Assembly: GCF_023740735.1 (NCBI RefSeq)
Contig: NZ_JAMRXH010000008.1
Location: 186,001-250,000, forward strand
Length of the DNA stretch: 64,000 nt
Source of the DNA: Nocardia sp. CDC159
GTDB taxonomy: Bacteria; Actinomycetota; Actinomycetes; Mycobacteriales; Mycobacteriaceae
Direction of reading: 5' to 3'
The notes under the pieces were generated by a model. The model worked only from the letters and a program-made list of their open reading frames with translations, searched no databases and had not been told where the DNA came from. The translations under genes and the position numbers were made by a program. Positions 42,801-48,775 of the stretch are shown piece after piece. Every line of letters starts with the position of its first letter. Position 1 is the first letter of the stretch.

Positions 42801-45371
42801 GCCAATCCCATCGATCCACACCGCCGATATCTGCGCTCGATCCCGAAGGACGGGGCGGAAACTCTGCTCTCCCTGACGAATCTCGGCGCCATCGCCGCCG
42901 ACAACCACGCCGCGCTGTCGCCCAAATCCCCGCGTCCCAGCGCGACCACCGCCGGCCATACCCACCCGTACCCGCCCCACGATCTCCCGCCCCGCCCGCC
43001 GACTCCCGAACCGCCCGGCGAATTGGGGGCCGAGGAAGCTCGAATCGGGGCCACCGCCACCACGCCGACCGAGCACATCGCTCGGCAGGCCAACGACTGC
43101 GGCCCCCGCGCACTCCTGGCCCTGGTCGAACTCACCCGCAGCGCGGTGGTCCGGGTCCCGGAGCAGCCGACCGACGCCGCGGGCATGTCGCAACGGGAAC
43201 TCGAAAAGGCCGCCGGCGCACCGCTGCACCGATTCACCGACCACCAGGACATCGCCGACCAACTCCTTCACCACGGTCCCGGCACGACGGCACTCGTGGT
43301 CGACACCTACCGCGGTCCCACCGACGCCCACGGCGTCGGCGCCCACGCCTACCTGATCACCAACCGCCCCGACGGCATCGTCGTCATCGACCCCAGCAGG
43401 AATCACACCGCGCCGTTGCGAGCAAAGGCCGTCGAAGGGATCGGGGCCGTACACGCGATCCTCTACACCGCGGACGGCACGCCGATACCAGCGACACCGA
43501 CGCGGCCGACCGCCGACCAGGCAGCGCCGGAATCGAGTCGAAACGTCAGGCGCTTCCAAACCGACGCGGAGGCAGCCGAGTACGGATCTCGCCATCTCCG
43601 GGAACTGAAGACGTTACCTCCGCAGGTGCGACTGGCCGTCCACGCTTACGAGAGGGAGACGGTCGTCAACAGCATTCTCCGTACGCACTCCGATCCGGGC
43701 GAAATCGAGCCCTATCTCGATCGGCTCCAACGGAATGCGGAGATCGTCGACCTGCTGGACAGCGACTACCCGGACCTATCGGATGCTCCGAGCCTCGCGC
43801 AGGCCAAGGCACAGCTGATCACCGAGGGCGCGTCACCGGAGACGGACGAGCGCATCCAGTTCATCGACGAGATCCTGAATCATCCGGATCCCGGGCAACG
43901 GTGGACGGAAATCAAGGGAGAGTGGGATCACTACTACCTCCTGATGGCCTACTACCAGCAGTATTTCGGCGATTTCGGGCCGGAGGTCGTACAGCGACAG
44001 ATCGACCTCCTCGACCAGGCTACGCGCAGGCAATTGCGCCTCCCCGAAACTGTTCAGGTATTTCGGGCACTGCCCGATATCCATTATCTGGTCGACAGCC
44101 AGGGCACCCCGCTCGCCGACCGAGATCCTGAGAACTTGATCGGCACCGTCCAGACGGAGCGCGGCTACCTGTCGACCTCGCTCACCGCGACCCCCCTGGT
44201 GAACCACCCCTATGTAATGAAGCTCGCCGTTCCACGCGGATCTCTCGGTCTGTACATCGGAGAGGACGGCGTAGTCCGCGACCAGCAGGAGGTCCTGCTG
44301 GCCCGCAACACCGAGTACCGAATCACCGCGGTAGAACGCGAACCCAACGGCACAGTCGTCCTCGTGGGCGAGGTCCTCGCCCCGGGCGCCAGTACGGCGG
44401 AAATCTCGACCGCCAACTCCCCTGGCCGAGGCGACGGCACAGCAGTGCTCGACACATCGGCGGGACCAACTCACGGCAGCCACCCCGAGTCCCGCATCGT
44501 CGCAGATCGTCCGGTCGGTTTCGGCGGGAACGACCTACCGAGAATCGGCATGTATCCCAATCAGGGGTGGCAGCAGCATCCCTACTACTTTTCGCAGCAG
44601 GGGTACCCTCCCGCACAGCCGGGGCAGACCTTCTACTTTTCACCGCAGGGCTACACCCAACAGCCGAACCAGGCGCAGCATGCCTACCCTCAATACTCGC
44701 AGACCTACTACACCCAGGCACAACCGCCCAGCAGCGGATCGGTGGATATCTCATTCCAATTGGGTGGCGGACAGCCGTCACAGTGGGCTGGATACGCCAC
44801 CACCTCAACGTATTCCGCCGCACCTGCCGGAGACTCGAGCACCCCTTGGCGGCTGCCCGACAATACAGTCGTCGACAGCAGTACGCATACCGTGGTCAAC
44901 AGAGGGGATATGACCTATATCCTGGACTCGGCGATGCAGCCCAAGTACGCGCATGGTTCGCTCAAACCGCCGGCGAAGTACAAGAAGAGAGGAGTCGGCC
45001 ACCTACCACATCCGGTCGGATTCATCGAAGGCGTCGACCACCGCGGGCACATGATTCCCGAGGCCGGGGCCGGGGAGCAGGCAGACGTCAACGTCCCGGA
45101 GAACATATTCGCACAACAGGGCAATGCAAATACCTCGGCAAAGAAGAAGTGGGAGAATGCCGCGATCAAATATGCGCGAAACAACCCGGGCACTAAAATG
45201 CTGGCAAAAATATTGGATCGCGATTCCACGGGCCGCCCCACTCGTTCCGCATATGCCCTGTTCGATCACACGGGCAGAGAGCTAACACAGTTCACAATGG
45301 AACTGGACAACCCGAGAGATAACTGGACGAAAGCGAAGGCTGTCTACAAGTACAAAAGCTCTTTTTGGTAG
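33894..45371 (+). CDS. multi-effector ESX toxin: hydrolases, papain-fold, OTU-like, ADP-ribosyltransferases, nuclease
   Basis: A 3825-aa protein starting at GTG, with GGAG 8 nt upstream. Residues 1-300 are the CpnT-like N-domain, 320-680 a linker and 690-800 coiled coil. Three DUF1023-type alpha/beta hydrolase domains have the nucleophile elbow AHSYGS at Ser1064, Ser1586 and Ser2871. Two papain-fold (toxin glutamine deamidase) domains have Cys1792/His1874/Asp1889 and Cys3069/His3151/Asp3166. An OTU-like segment (about 1945-2090) ends in HFSVAEP. Two ADP-ribosyltransferase domains have Arg2264, STS 2300-2302 and ExE 2343-2345, then Arg3391, STS 3427-3429 and QxE 3464-3466. The tip holds DHRGHM (3715-3720) of the DNA/RNA non-specific endonuclease fold. 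The next gene is a likely immunity protein. Export by ESX is inferred from the N-domain and neighbours. Confidence 0.9.
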   Translation: MSIHMPAELQWLSYLAGSSWPQGDEDTLFALAEDWHRASDELGGLVADLRAACDTALRSYSGDGAEQIKAQFDKFFEGDQSIAEIAKGLRQLGDSVRDCGTQIEYAKLQIIITLIITAAEIAYALATMWGAFAVPVIQAEAAGIIQAVGRALASRLAARAVRIADMPLWKLAGVAALREAGIGFGQELLIQGIQVGKGHRNGIDVGQLAISTAVSGVSGAVAAPVGHYIGKGLGKLANPATMTWWKAGGMAIAAGVPSGVVGALGGYVANGAITGDWTFDPNMILGGVGGGLVGGVHGVSDHLQNTRAALATDGSAPRIVELSNVSPSSAGSGSATGPVGTGATNPTAPSTAPSMPPRGSSDVRPADPGARTDRPTGAAPTTPLASSNSGTSQRIGANPTTTPLGDAVPGAHQSTGGGTGTAPLAGTASDNSRPAGTHPNPSPAAGANPHTGQPPAAARSNIGPLTAASASTAPLAGSSSSTGHATGAASNTTDPIGPGMHTGQPTTTPNPNSLAGAAAADAPVPVAQAAPTAQPPNVSRFPGSSDPPPSAHSSIPMRPTDPDVTPARATAPGPAGPASSSLTQHVSSAHTTPPGEGMTPARPAVPPTSASRLVPSGEDGSRARPALLPNAPDSPLRVGPTMHSTPFPANPVTRQSLSPDTPVTVRSTRSADPDAPARPPQTRPDRRRAEIERRQLLLDAASAALERRERALRVQRTETTNKQRALLRHTGDRAERAAAWRDVRISWNDLNEIEQTLRADRENLVRQQADLDAWREQAAEGRPRPLPEPDAFAPAAPSITPPDPPPGSGGSADPQSVRAHTRAVEHWWRTRGSQWWQDLRFAELEPADQLALVTEFAGLRNGDGIPAEVRDALNRTYIARELARSIELGRPSALSSVERHRLRNLREMLINLYNADLQARFIARKTGIEQPPVHLLRFDPDAFGGYGSAVMSYGNVDTAESVSWYIPGVGTSIATMHTDVINGMNLYAATKRADPELAVATVVWVDYKTPGGDGRPWTMLRATRPTLAIEGADRLRAALHAFDEARRIGADGAPAHRMHVFAHSYGSVTASYAAHNGRLAPVIESLTLLGSPGAGPVRHASEYGLAPGRVFALLPAEDPVARLGAPAPGMRGSLFDAVQHAIDIGHGISPASKEFGAIRGRSEYPERYTGVTAHRQQFEFTRDFAGNWVPSESLDNMARIATGNYDRVVTEAHRPPLRARTWKSVYAGVPDPAGIRLVPRPLTVAHDGSVPHPRALTRAVTAPPAIGPTRPDRAAGGESGPGTGAAGIAAAVVSEPSSEHRSLAREALNLLRPNAVADDLLHGLMSPETLATRPGAHEDTAEDLAHARTIAVIRERARDTTTRNAAWWASLDTEHRRALLETYPHQLGNADGIPPEIRDKANRRAIAYDLAALRGREVPLTAEQRVQLRNLELTVGQLWQIERDAGTLPGSPPVRVLSFDATAFHGKGRIVLTLGDITTATSVSWHIGGFGTKLSRLRHRWNYLYDHYTETLAHAARRTASSEGFEAASVLWFGYEHPTGVGEVVTPHLAIEGSKAFARDLAAFHALREQASGNADLPHNHVFAHSYGSTTVSHAAAHARLAHELSTITLLGSPGAGPVARADEFGIGPRVYVVSSDWDLVTKFGVGRPGFRNLMSFKGLGVDPAVASFGAKRLHTGFPSGLTTLNPIDPHRRYLRTIVRDGNTQPLASLQATAAIAAGSTETLSFKPLRSNAPGAIDAPSHTSGPREGSTAADGSRPLSIATDPGRPRSDHRIGAMPTESESSANHRSNDCGPQSLRRLVELTGSPVVRLPEHPVGITGMSRGELEDAAGASLHSYRDHDTVARHLLQLGAGATALIVDTYRGPTDIHGVGAHAYLLTNDNGHITVLDPGLDRHHGFPPRTARALDSTHAILYAADGIPVSPAHLPADATNAAAQLVDLSGYRLVPMGSAEQGPFPALGRIFAEEFGDDIGVAQLRSSIIDEFGESWPIHRDRLPADITERHVFLHQLEDLRTSWNPDHPLAHLLLGEAARMFDIRLAVVDAHGAGIVYGEQDRPMHILVHSADGRHFSVAEPADAGPPAQPPLPPLIAVTAGNDNGYLYFHNHVAARMYGEHLEALRRQHFDETGAGFSPQQLTSLRQYAREPVPNYFLRLNETAIAEHFALIGRARAEGRSLRDLLAIPSEATAIPDPGRHPGLADYPSLRTALADDQRLRELLLKADHRELAEYYGTLDPTIEHIEKHIENIDAAFQLDRPLPHALRAVRGVHDIASLLDGAGNRLGTRDPHMLVGTIQRDPTFLSTSLADEYTTTSRRNFHHRFEFRIPAGTRALWLDPSLSAHAYEECEILLPRGITYRIDSVTDTGTPDRPQFTIRTTVIATEPATDLDTVRIGGRRGWDDLPADIRQAVRGYLEAPELLDAMASEPDAAAAFRDRSTVLRRGHAIVESLTGGSDSLDIHALEQQLAHLDRAARNQEPLSASDRNRLAYLEEIFDADDPHRYWREIRSQHTEYGELAAYIRRHLGGAPDSESLHRLDPEAAGPVDHDEILRFAEDQSEGLSVAAGQPAASSDSDSLARFLAEQHRIARDALEMLGHTATAADLLHVPVSRADIEGVRLHERDLATAEAAGTLDYTREIAAIREKARVTTVRNASWWQSLDAEQRRALLNTHPHQLGNADGLPPDVRDKANRRAIAYDLVGLRNQEGPPTAEQQIRLRNLNLTIAQLLTIQYDALPLPGSPPIRILSYDADAFHGKGRIVMTVGDITTAESVSWHVGGFGTKLSRLAHRWDYVHNHYLATLAADPHRANPVRRLEPAAILWFGYEHPTTPDKVVVPHLARDGARYFARDIAAYHALREQVLGNATTLRNHVFAHSYGSTTVAFAAAHRQLAHELSTLTLLGSPGAGPVTNAEEFGIGSNVYVISSGWDFVTKYGTGRSGLRHLLPVKGLGIDPATENFGAQRLRTGYPSGLTTANPIDPHRRYLRSIPKDGAETLLSLTNLGAIAADNHAALSPKSPRPSATTAGHTHPYPPHDLPPRPPTPEPPGELGAEEARIGATATTPTEHIARQANDCGPRALLALVELTRSAVVRVPEQPTDAAGMSQRELEKAAGAPLHRFTDHQDIADQLLHHGPGTTALVVDTYRGPTDAHGVGAHAYLITNRPDGIVVIDPSRNHTAPLRAKAVEGIGAVHAILYTADGTPIPATPTRPTADQAAPESSRNVRRFQTDAEAAEYGSRHLRELKTLPPQVRLAVHAYERETVVNSILRTHSDPGEIEPYLDRLQRNAEIVDLLDSDYPDLSDAPSLAQAKAQLITEGASPETDERIQFIDEILNHPDPGQRWTEIKGEWDHYYLLMAYYQQYFGDFGPEVVQRQIDLLDQATRRQLRLPETVQVFRALPDIHYLVDSQGTPLADRDPENLIGTVQTERGYLSTSLTATPLVNHPYVMKLAVPRGSLGLYIGEDGVVRDQQEVLLARNTEYRITAVEREPNGTVVLVGEVLAPGASTAEISTANSPGRGDGTAVLDTSAGPTHGSHPESRIVADRPVGFGGNDLPRIGMYPNQGWQQHPYYFSQQGYPPAQPGQTFYFSPQGYTQQPNQAQHAYPQYSQTYYTQAQPPSSGSVDISFQLGGGQPSQWAGYATTSTYSAAPAGDSSTPWRLPDNTVVDSSTHTVVNRGDMTYILDSAMQPKYAHGSLKPPAKYKKRGVGHLPHPVGFIEGVDHRGHMIPEAGAGEQADVNVPENIFAQQGNANTSAKKKWENAAIKYARNNPGTKMLAKILDRDSTGRPTRSAYALFDHTGRELTQFTMELDNPRDNWTKAKAVYKYKSSFW

Positions 45372-45406
45372 AACGAAAGCCCGGAATACAATCAGGAGCG
45401 AGAATA

Positions 45407-45724
45407 GTGTCCATCTCCCTGGAAGAACAGCAACGCCTCGATTCGGTCATCGGCAGCCTGGTGCTGGAGGAAATGTACGAGGACGACAACACCGCGGAGT
45501 TGACCTTCGAGGTCGATCGCGGCGAGATCACCGTTCGGCTGGTTGCCGAAACGCAGCCGATCATCGTCCCATCCGATGGACTCCTGCAGGCCGTCGGTCA
45601 GCTGGTGACCGCCCACGAGCGATCGGGAACCAGTTTGACAAAGGCGCACTACAGGTATTCCAAGCAACCGAGCGGGCACTGGCAATGGGACGCCGAATAC
45701 TCTTACGCGGATGGCAATCCTTAG
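45407..45724 (+). CDS. putative immunity protein for the C-terminal nuclease
   Basis: A 105-aa acidic protein with no recognised signal peptide. Start GTG at 45407 is chosen because AGGAG lies 9 nt upstream; the frame continues back to a TTG that overlaps the toxin gene. The C-terminal part (KAHYRYSKQPSGHWQWDAEY) loosely resembles YezG/DUF600-type nuclease immunity proteins, which end in aromatic strands. It lies 35 nt after a polymorphic toxin gene ending in a nuclease domain, the standard position for an immunity gene. The function is inferred from position and size; family membership is uncertain. Confidence 0.65.
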   Translation: MSISLEEQQRLDSVIGSLVLEEMYEDDNTAELTFEVDRGEITVRLVAETQPIIVPSDGLLQAVGQLVTAHERSGTSLTKAHYRYSKQPSGHWQWDAEYSYADGNP

Positions 45725-45800
45725 TCGCATGGCCACCCGCGAGGCAGGCAGCCTCACGCACCTGAACCGCCCTCGCCGCAACCCCTGAGGAACCTCCACG

Positions 45801-46109
45801 ATGACCCAGACCGTTCATGTCGACCTCGCCGGAATACGCAAAGCCGCAACGGAATTCGAGGCCGTGGCCGACAAGACCCGCACCACGCTGAACACCCTTC
45901 GCGCCGCCGCCGAGGGCAAAGGCGAGCCGTGGGGTAACGACCATGGCGGCGAACAGTTCGCCAACGGGGACCGGGGCTACAAGGCCGGTCGCGACCGGAT
46001 GTACGGCGTGTTGGGCAACCTCGTGCAGGTGTTCGCGGACAACGCGAAGAACCTGCGTGATGCCGCCCAGACGTTCGAGACGAACGAATCGAACTTGTCG
46101 CGGCGCTAG
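45801..46109 (+). CDS. WXG100-like ESX protein
   Basis: A 102-aa protein with two helices and the turn GEPWGNDHGGEQFANGDRGY, the PWG subtype found four times in this window. GAGGA lies upstream of the ATG. It closes the plus-strand group after the toxin and immunity genes and may act as a secretion partner of the CpnT-N-domain toxin. No YxxxD/E motif is visible in its tail. Confidence 0.87.
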   Translation: MTQTVHVDLAGIRKAATEFEAVADKTRTTLNTLRAAAEGKGEPWGNDHGGEQFANGDRGYKAGRDRMYGVLGNLVQVFADNAKNLRDAAQTFETNESNLSRR

Positions 46110-46180
46110 CGCGACGGAATAACGTGCCGTTGCTCAACGGCGCGATCATCGCAGGAGTGCTCGGACCCAGCGGCCGACGA

Positions 46181-46951
46181 TCACCGGGAAGGCGTCTGCA
46201 GCCACTCTCCGGTGTCTCGCTCCAGATAGCGCGCGACGAAGCGATCGACCAGCTCGGCCGCCATCCGACCGGGAACGACCCGCGCCTCGGACAGCCGGGC
46301 GGCGAGTTCGGCGACATCCTCGTTCGCGCGGTTCGACTGCTGGAACGACTGCCAGGCGGTCCGCTCGAACAGGTCGACGAACCGGCGTGCGATGCGATCG
46401 CAGTCGGCGACCAGCCGCTCCAGCTCGTCGAGCACCTGCGCCTGCGTCAGACCCGCCGCGGCGAGCTGCTCGGCGACGCGAATGAGCTGCCGATCCACGA
46501 CGCGATAGGTGTCCGCGTCGACCGGCTCGTACATGCCCGCCGCGATCACGCGGGCCAGCCCGTTGGGCACATCGCGATAACGCTGCGCGAGTTCGGTTGC
46601 GGCAACGAGGGTTTCGGCGGGCCGGTCCGTCGGCTCGGCCGCGACCGGCGCGGCGATCGCAGCCACGCCGAACCCGGCGGCCGGCTCGCTCACGCCGAGG
46701 ATGGCGCCCAGATCGTCACCGCGATCCCAGGCTTCCAACAGCTCCCGGATCCCGTTGAGCTTGATCCCGCGATCCAGTAGCCGACTGATCACCCGCACCC
46801 GGTTCAGATGCTCCGGCCCGTAGAAACCCGTGCGCCCCTTCACCTGCGGAGGCGGTAGCACTCCGCGCTCGTGATAGACCCGCAAGCTTCGGACGGTCGT
46901 GCCGGCCTCGCGCGCCAGCTCGTCGATCGTAAACTCCGCACCCGCTGCCAT
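46181..46951 (-). CDS. MerR-family transcriptional regulator
   Basis: A 256-aa regulator. Residues 7-75 are a MerR winged helix-turn-helix (FTIDELAREAGTTVRSLRVYH, then GFYGPEHLNRVRVISRLLDRG). The remainder is an Ala-rich helical effector domain without clustered metal-binding Cys, so it is probably not a metal sensor. It is divergent from ansP with a shared 159-bp spacer and converges on the WXG100 gene at 46109. It may control ansP through the dyad in that spacer; this is an inference from layout. Confidence 0.85.
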   Translation of the reverse strand: MAAGAEFTIDELAREAGTTVRSLRVYHERGVLPPPQVKGRTGFYGPEHLNRVRVISRLLDRGIKLNGIRELLEAWDRGDDLGAILGVSEPAAGFGVAAIAAPVAAEPTDRPAETLVAATELAQRYRDVPNGLARVIAAGMYEPVDADTYRVVDRQLIRVAEQLAAAGLTQAQVLDELERLVADCDRIARRFVDLFERTAWQSFQQSNRANEDVAELAARLSEARVVPGRMAAELVDRFVARYLERDTGEWLQTPSR

Positions 46952-47043
46952 ACGTCAAGGAAACCACAACGAAACAGGGGCCGGACCCGTCCGCGACGTC
47001 GCTGTGGCCCCCGAAAACATGAGATGACAACCGTGCACAAACG

Positions 47044-47072
47044 TTGAACGTGCCGTTAAGTAGCGGTACGTT
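47044..47072 (+). promoter_or_regulatory. candidate ansP promoter with internal dyad
   Basis: TTGAAC (47044-47049) and TACGTT (47067-47072) are 17 bp apart, a plausible promoter. An imperfect inverted repeat, ACGTGCCG (47048-47055) and CGGTACGT (47064-47071), lies across the spacer, as in MerR-type operators, although MerR spacers are usually 19-20 bp. A second possible -10, TATGAT, lies at 47082-47087. The ansP start is at 47111. Confidence 0.35.
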
Positions 47073-47110
47073 ATCCTGCGTTATGATCGCCATCACATGA
47101 AAGGCATCTC

Positions 47111-48637
47111 ATGACCACACTTCGACCGCCGGCGGGAGAGACGCAGGCAGCCGCCGACGCCCTGCACGCCGAGGACGCGGGCTACCACAAGGCGCTGCGT
47201 CCCCGTCAGCTGCAAATGATCGCGATCGGCGGGGCCATCGGCACCGGGCTGTTCCTCGGCGCGGGCGGTCGGCTCGCGGAGGCGGGCGCCGGACTGTTCC
47301 TGGCCTATGCCGTGTGCGGCGTATTTGTCTTCTTCATCCTGCGAGCCCTCGGTGAACTGGTCCTGCATCGCCCGTCTTCCGGCTCGTTCGTCTCCTACGC
47401 CCGCGAGTTCTACGGCGAGAAACTGGCTTTCGGCGTCGGCTGGATGTACTTCTTCCACTGGTGTATGACCGGCATCGTCGACATCACCGCGATCGCCACC
47501 TACGTTCACTACTGGGGAGCGATGCAGGTCGTCCCGCAGTGGCTGATCGCATTCATCGCGCTGGCCGCGGTGGTGGCCATCAACATGGTGTCGGTGAAGT
47601 GGTTCGGCGAGATGGAGTTCTGGGCGGCCCTGGTCAAGGTGGTCGCGCTCGTCGGCTTCCTCGTCATCGGAACCGTCTTCCTTGCCGGCCGGTTCCCCAT
47701 TCAGGGCCAGAGCACCGGCTTGTCCGTGATCACCGACCACGGCGGGCTGCTCCCCAACGGTGTGCTGCCGCTCGTGCTGTGCACCACCGGCGTCATCTTC
47801 GCCTACGCCGCGGTGGAACTGATCGGCACCGCCGCCGGGGAGGCGGAGAAGCCGGCCGAGATCATGCCGCGAGCCATCAACTCCGTCATTGCCCGCATCG
47901 CGTTGTTCTACGTCGGATCGCTGGTGCTGCTGGCACTGCTGCTGCCCTACACCGCCTTCAAATCCAGCGAGAGCCCGTTCGTGACCTTCTTCTCCAAGCT
48001 GGGCGTGGACGGCGCCGGCACCGTGATGAACCTGGTCGTGCTGACCGCCGCGTTCTCCAGCCTCAACGCCGGGTTGTACTCGACCGGCCGCATTCTGCGC
48101 TCGATGTCGATGAACGGTAGCGCGCCGGCGGTCGCCTCCCGTATGTCCAGCCGCGGCGTTCCGTACGTGGGCATTCTCGCCACCGGCACGATCGCGCTGT
48201 TCGGCGTCGGACTCAACGCCGTCGTCCCGGAGAAGGCGTTCGAGATCGTGCTGAACATATCGGCGCTGGGCACCATCACCGCGTGGGCAGCAATCGTGCT
48301 CTGCCAGCTGAAGCTGTGGCAGTGGTCGCGCGAGGGTCGGATGCAGCGGCCCGCATTCCGGCTGATCGGCGCGCCCTACACCGGCATCGCCACGCTGGTC
48401 TTCCTGGCCGCGGTGGTCCTGCTCATGCTGTTCAGCGACAGCGACGTGCAGCGCGGCGCGGTCATCGCCATGGTGGTGATCATGCTTCCCGCCCTGGTGG
48501 GCGGCTGGTTCCTCGCCCGTCGGCGGGTGCTGCTGCTGGCCGCCCAGCGCGAGGGCGCCACCGGCCAATTCCCGGTGCTGGCCGAACGGCCCCTCCAGCA
48601 TCGCGAGCAGCGCGGCAACACCGTCGCAGACGAGTAG
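47111..48637 (+). CDS. ansP: L-asparagine permease (amino acid-polyamine-organocation family)
   Basis: A 508-aa integral membrane transporter with about twelve hydrophobic segments. It has the APC-family start IGGAIGTGLFLG, the VFFILRALGELVLHRPSSGS segment and EKPAEIMPRAINSVIARI, which agree closely with mycobacterial AnsP1/AnsP2. It would import asparagine, or a related amino acid, across the cytoplasmic membrane by proton symport. It stands alone between a divergent MerR gene and pknG. The substrate is assigned by family resemblance. Confidence 0.88.
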   Translation: MTTLRPPAGETQAAADALHAEDAGYHKALRPRQLQMIAIGGAIGTGLFLGAGGRLAEAGAGLFLAYAVCGVFVFFILRALGELVLHRPSSGSFVSYAREFYGEKLAFGVGWMYFFHWCMTGIVDITAIATYVHYWGAMQVVPQWLIAFIALAAVVAINMVSVKWFGEMEFWAALVKVVALVGFLVIGTVFLAGRFPIQGQSTGLSVITDHGGLLPNGVLPLVLCTTGVIFAYAAVELIGTAAGEAEKPAEIMPRAINSVIARIALFYVGSLVLLALLLPYTAFKSSESPFVTFFSKLGVDGAGTVMNLVVLTAAFSSLNAGLYSTGRILRSMSMNGSAPAVASRMSSRGVPYVGILATGTIALFGVGLNAVVPEKAFEIVLNISALGTITAWAAIVLCQLKLWQWSREGRMQRPAFRLIGAPYTGIATLVFLAAVVLLMLFSDSDVQRGAVIAMVVIMLPALVGGWFLARRRVLLLAAQREGATGQFPVLAERPLQHREQRGNTVADE

Positions 48638-48775
48638 CGACGCGGTAACTCGCGATGAGGCACAATCGCGAGGAGCCCGTCCGCCCGCCGCGCAGTGCGC
48701 CGAGTCCCACCCTCCGGACTGCGCGGTGGCGCGGGATAGAGCCGGTTCGTCGCACCGTGGGTCCGAGAGGGTTGA

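Noticed and set aside
46126..46141. Hairpin GCCGTT-GCTC-AACGGC between convergent WXG100 and merR genes as terminator
   Set aside because: The stem is only 6 bp and no T run follows; too weak to call.
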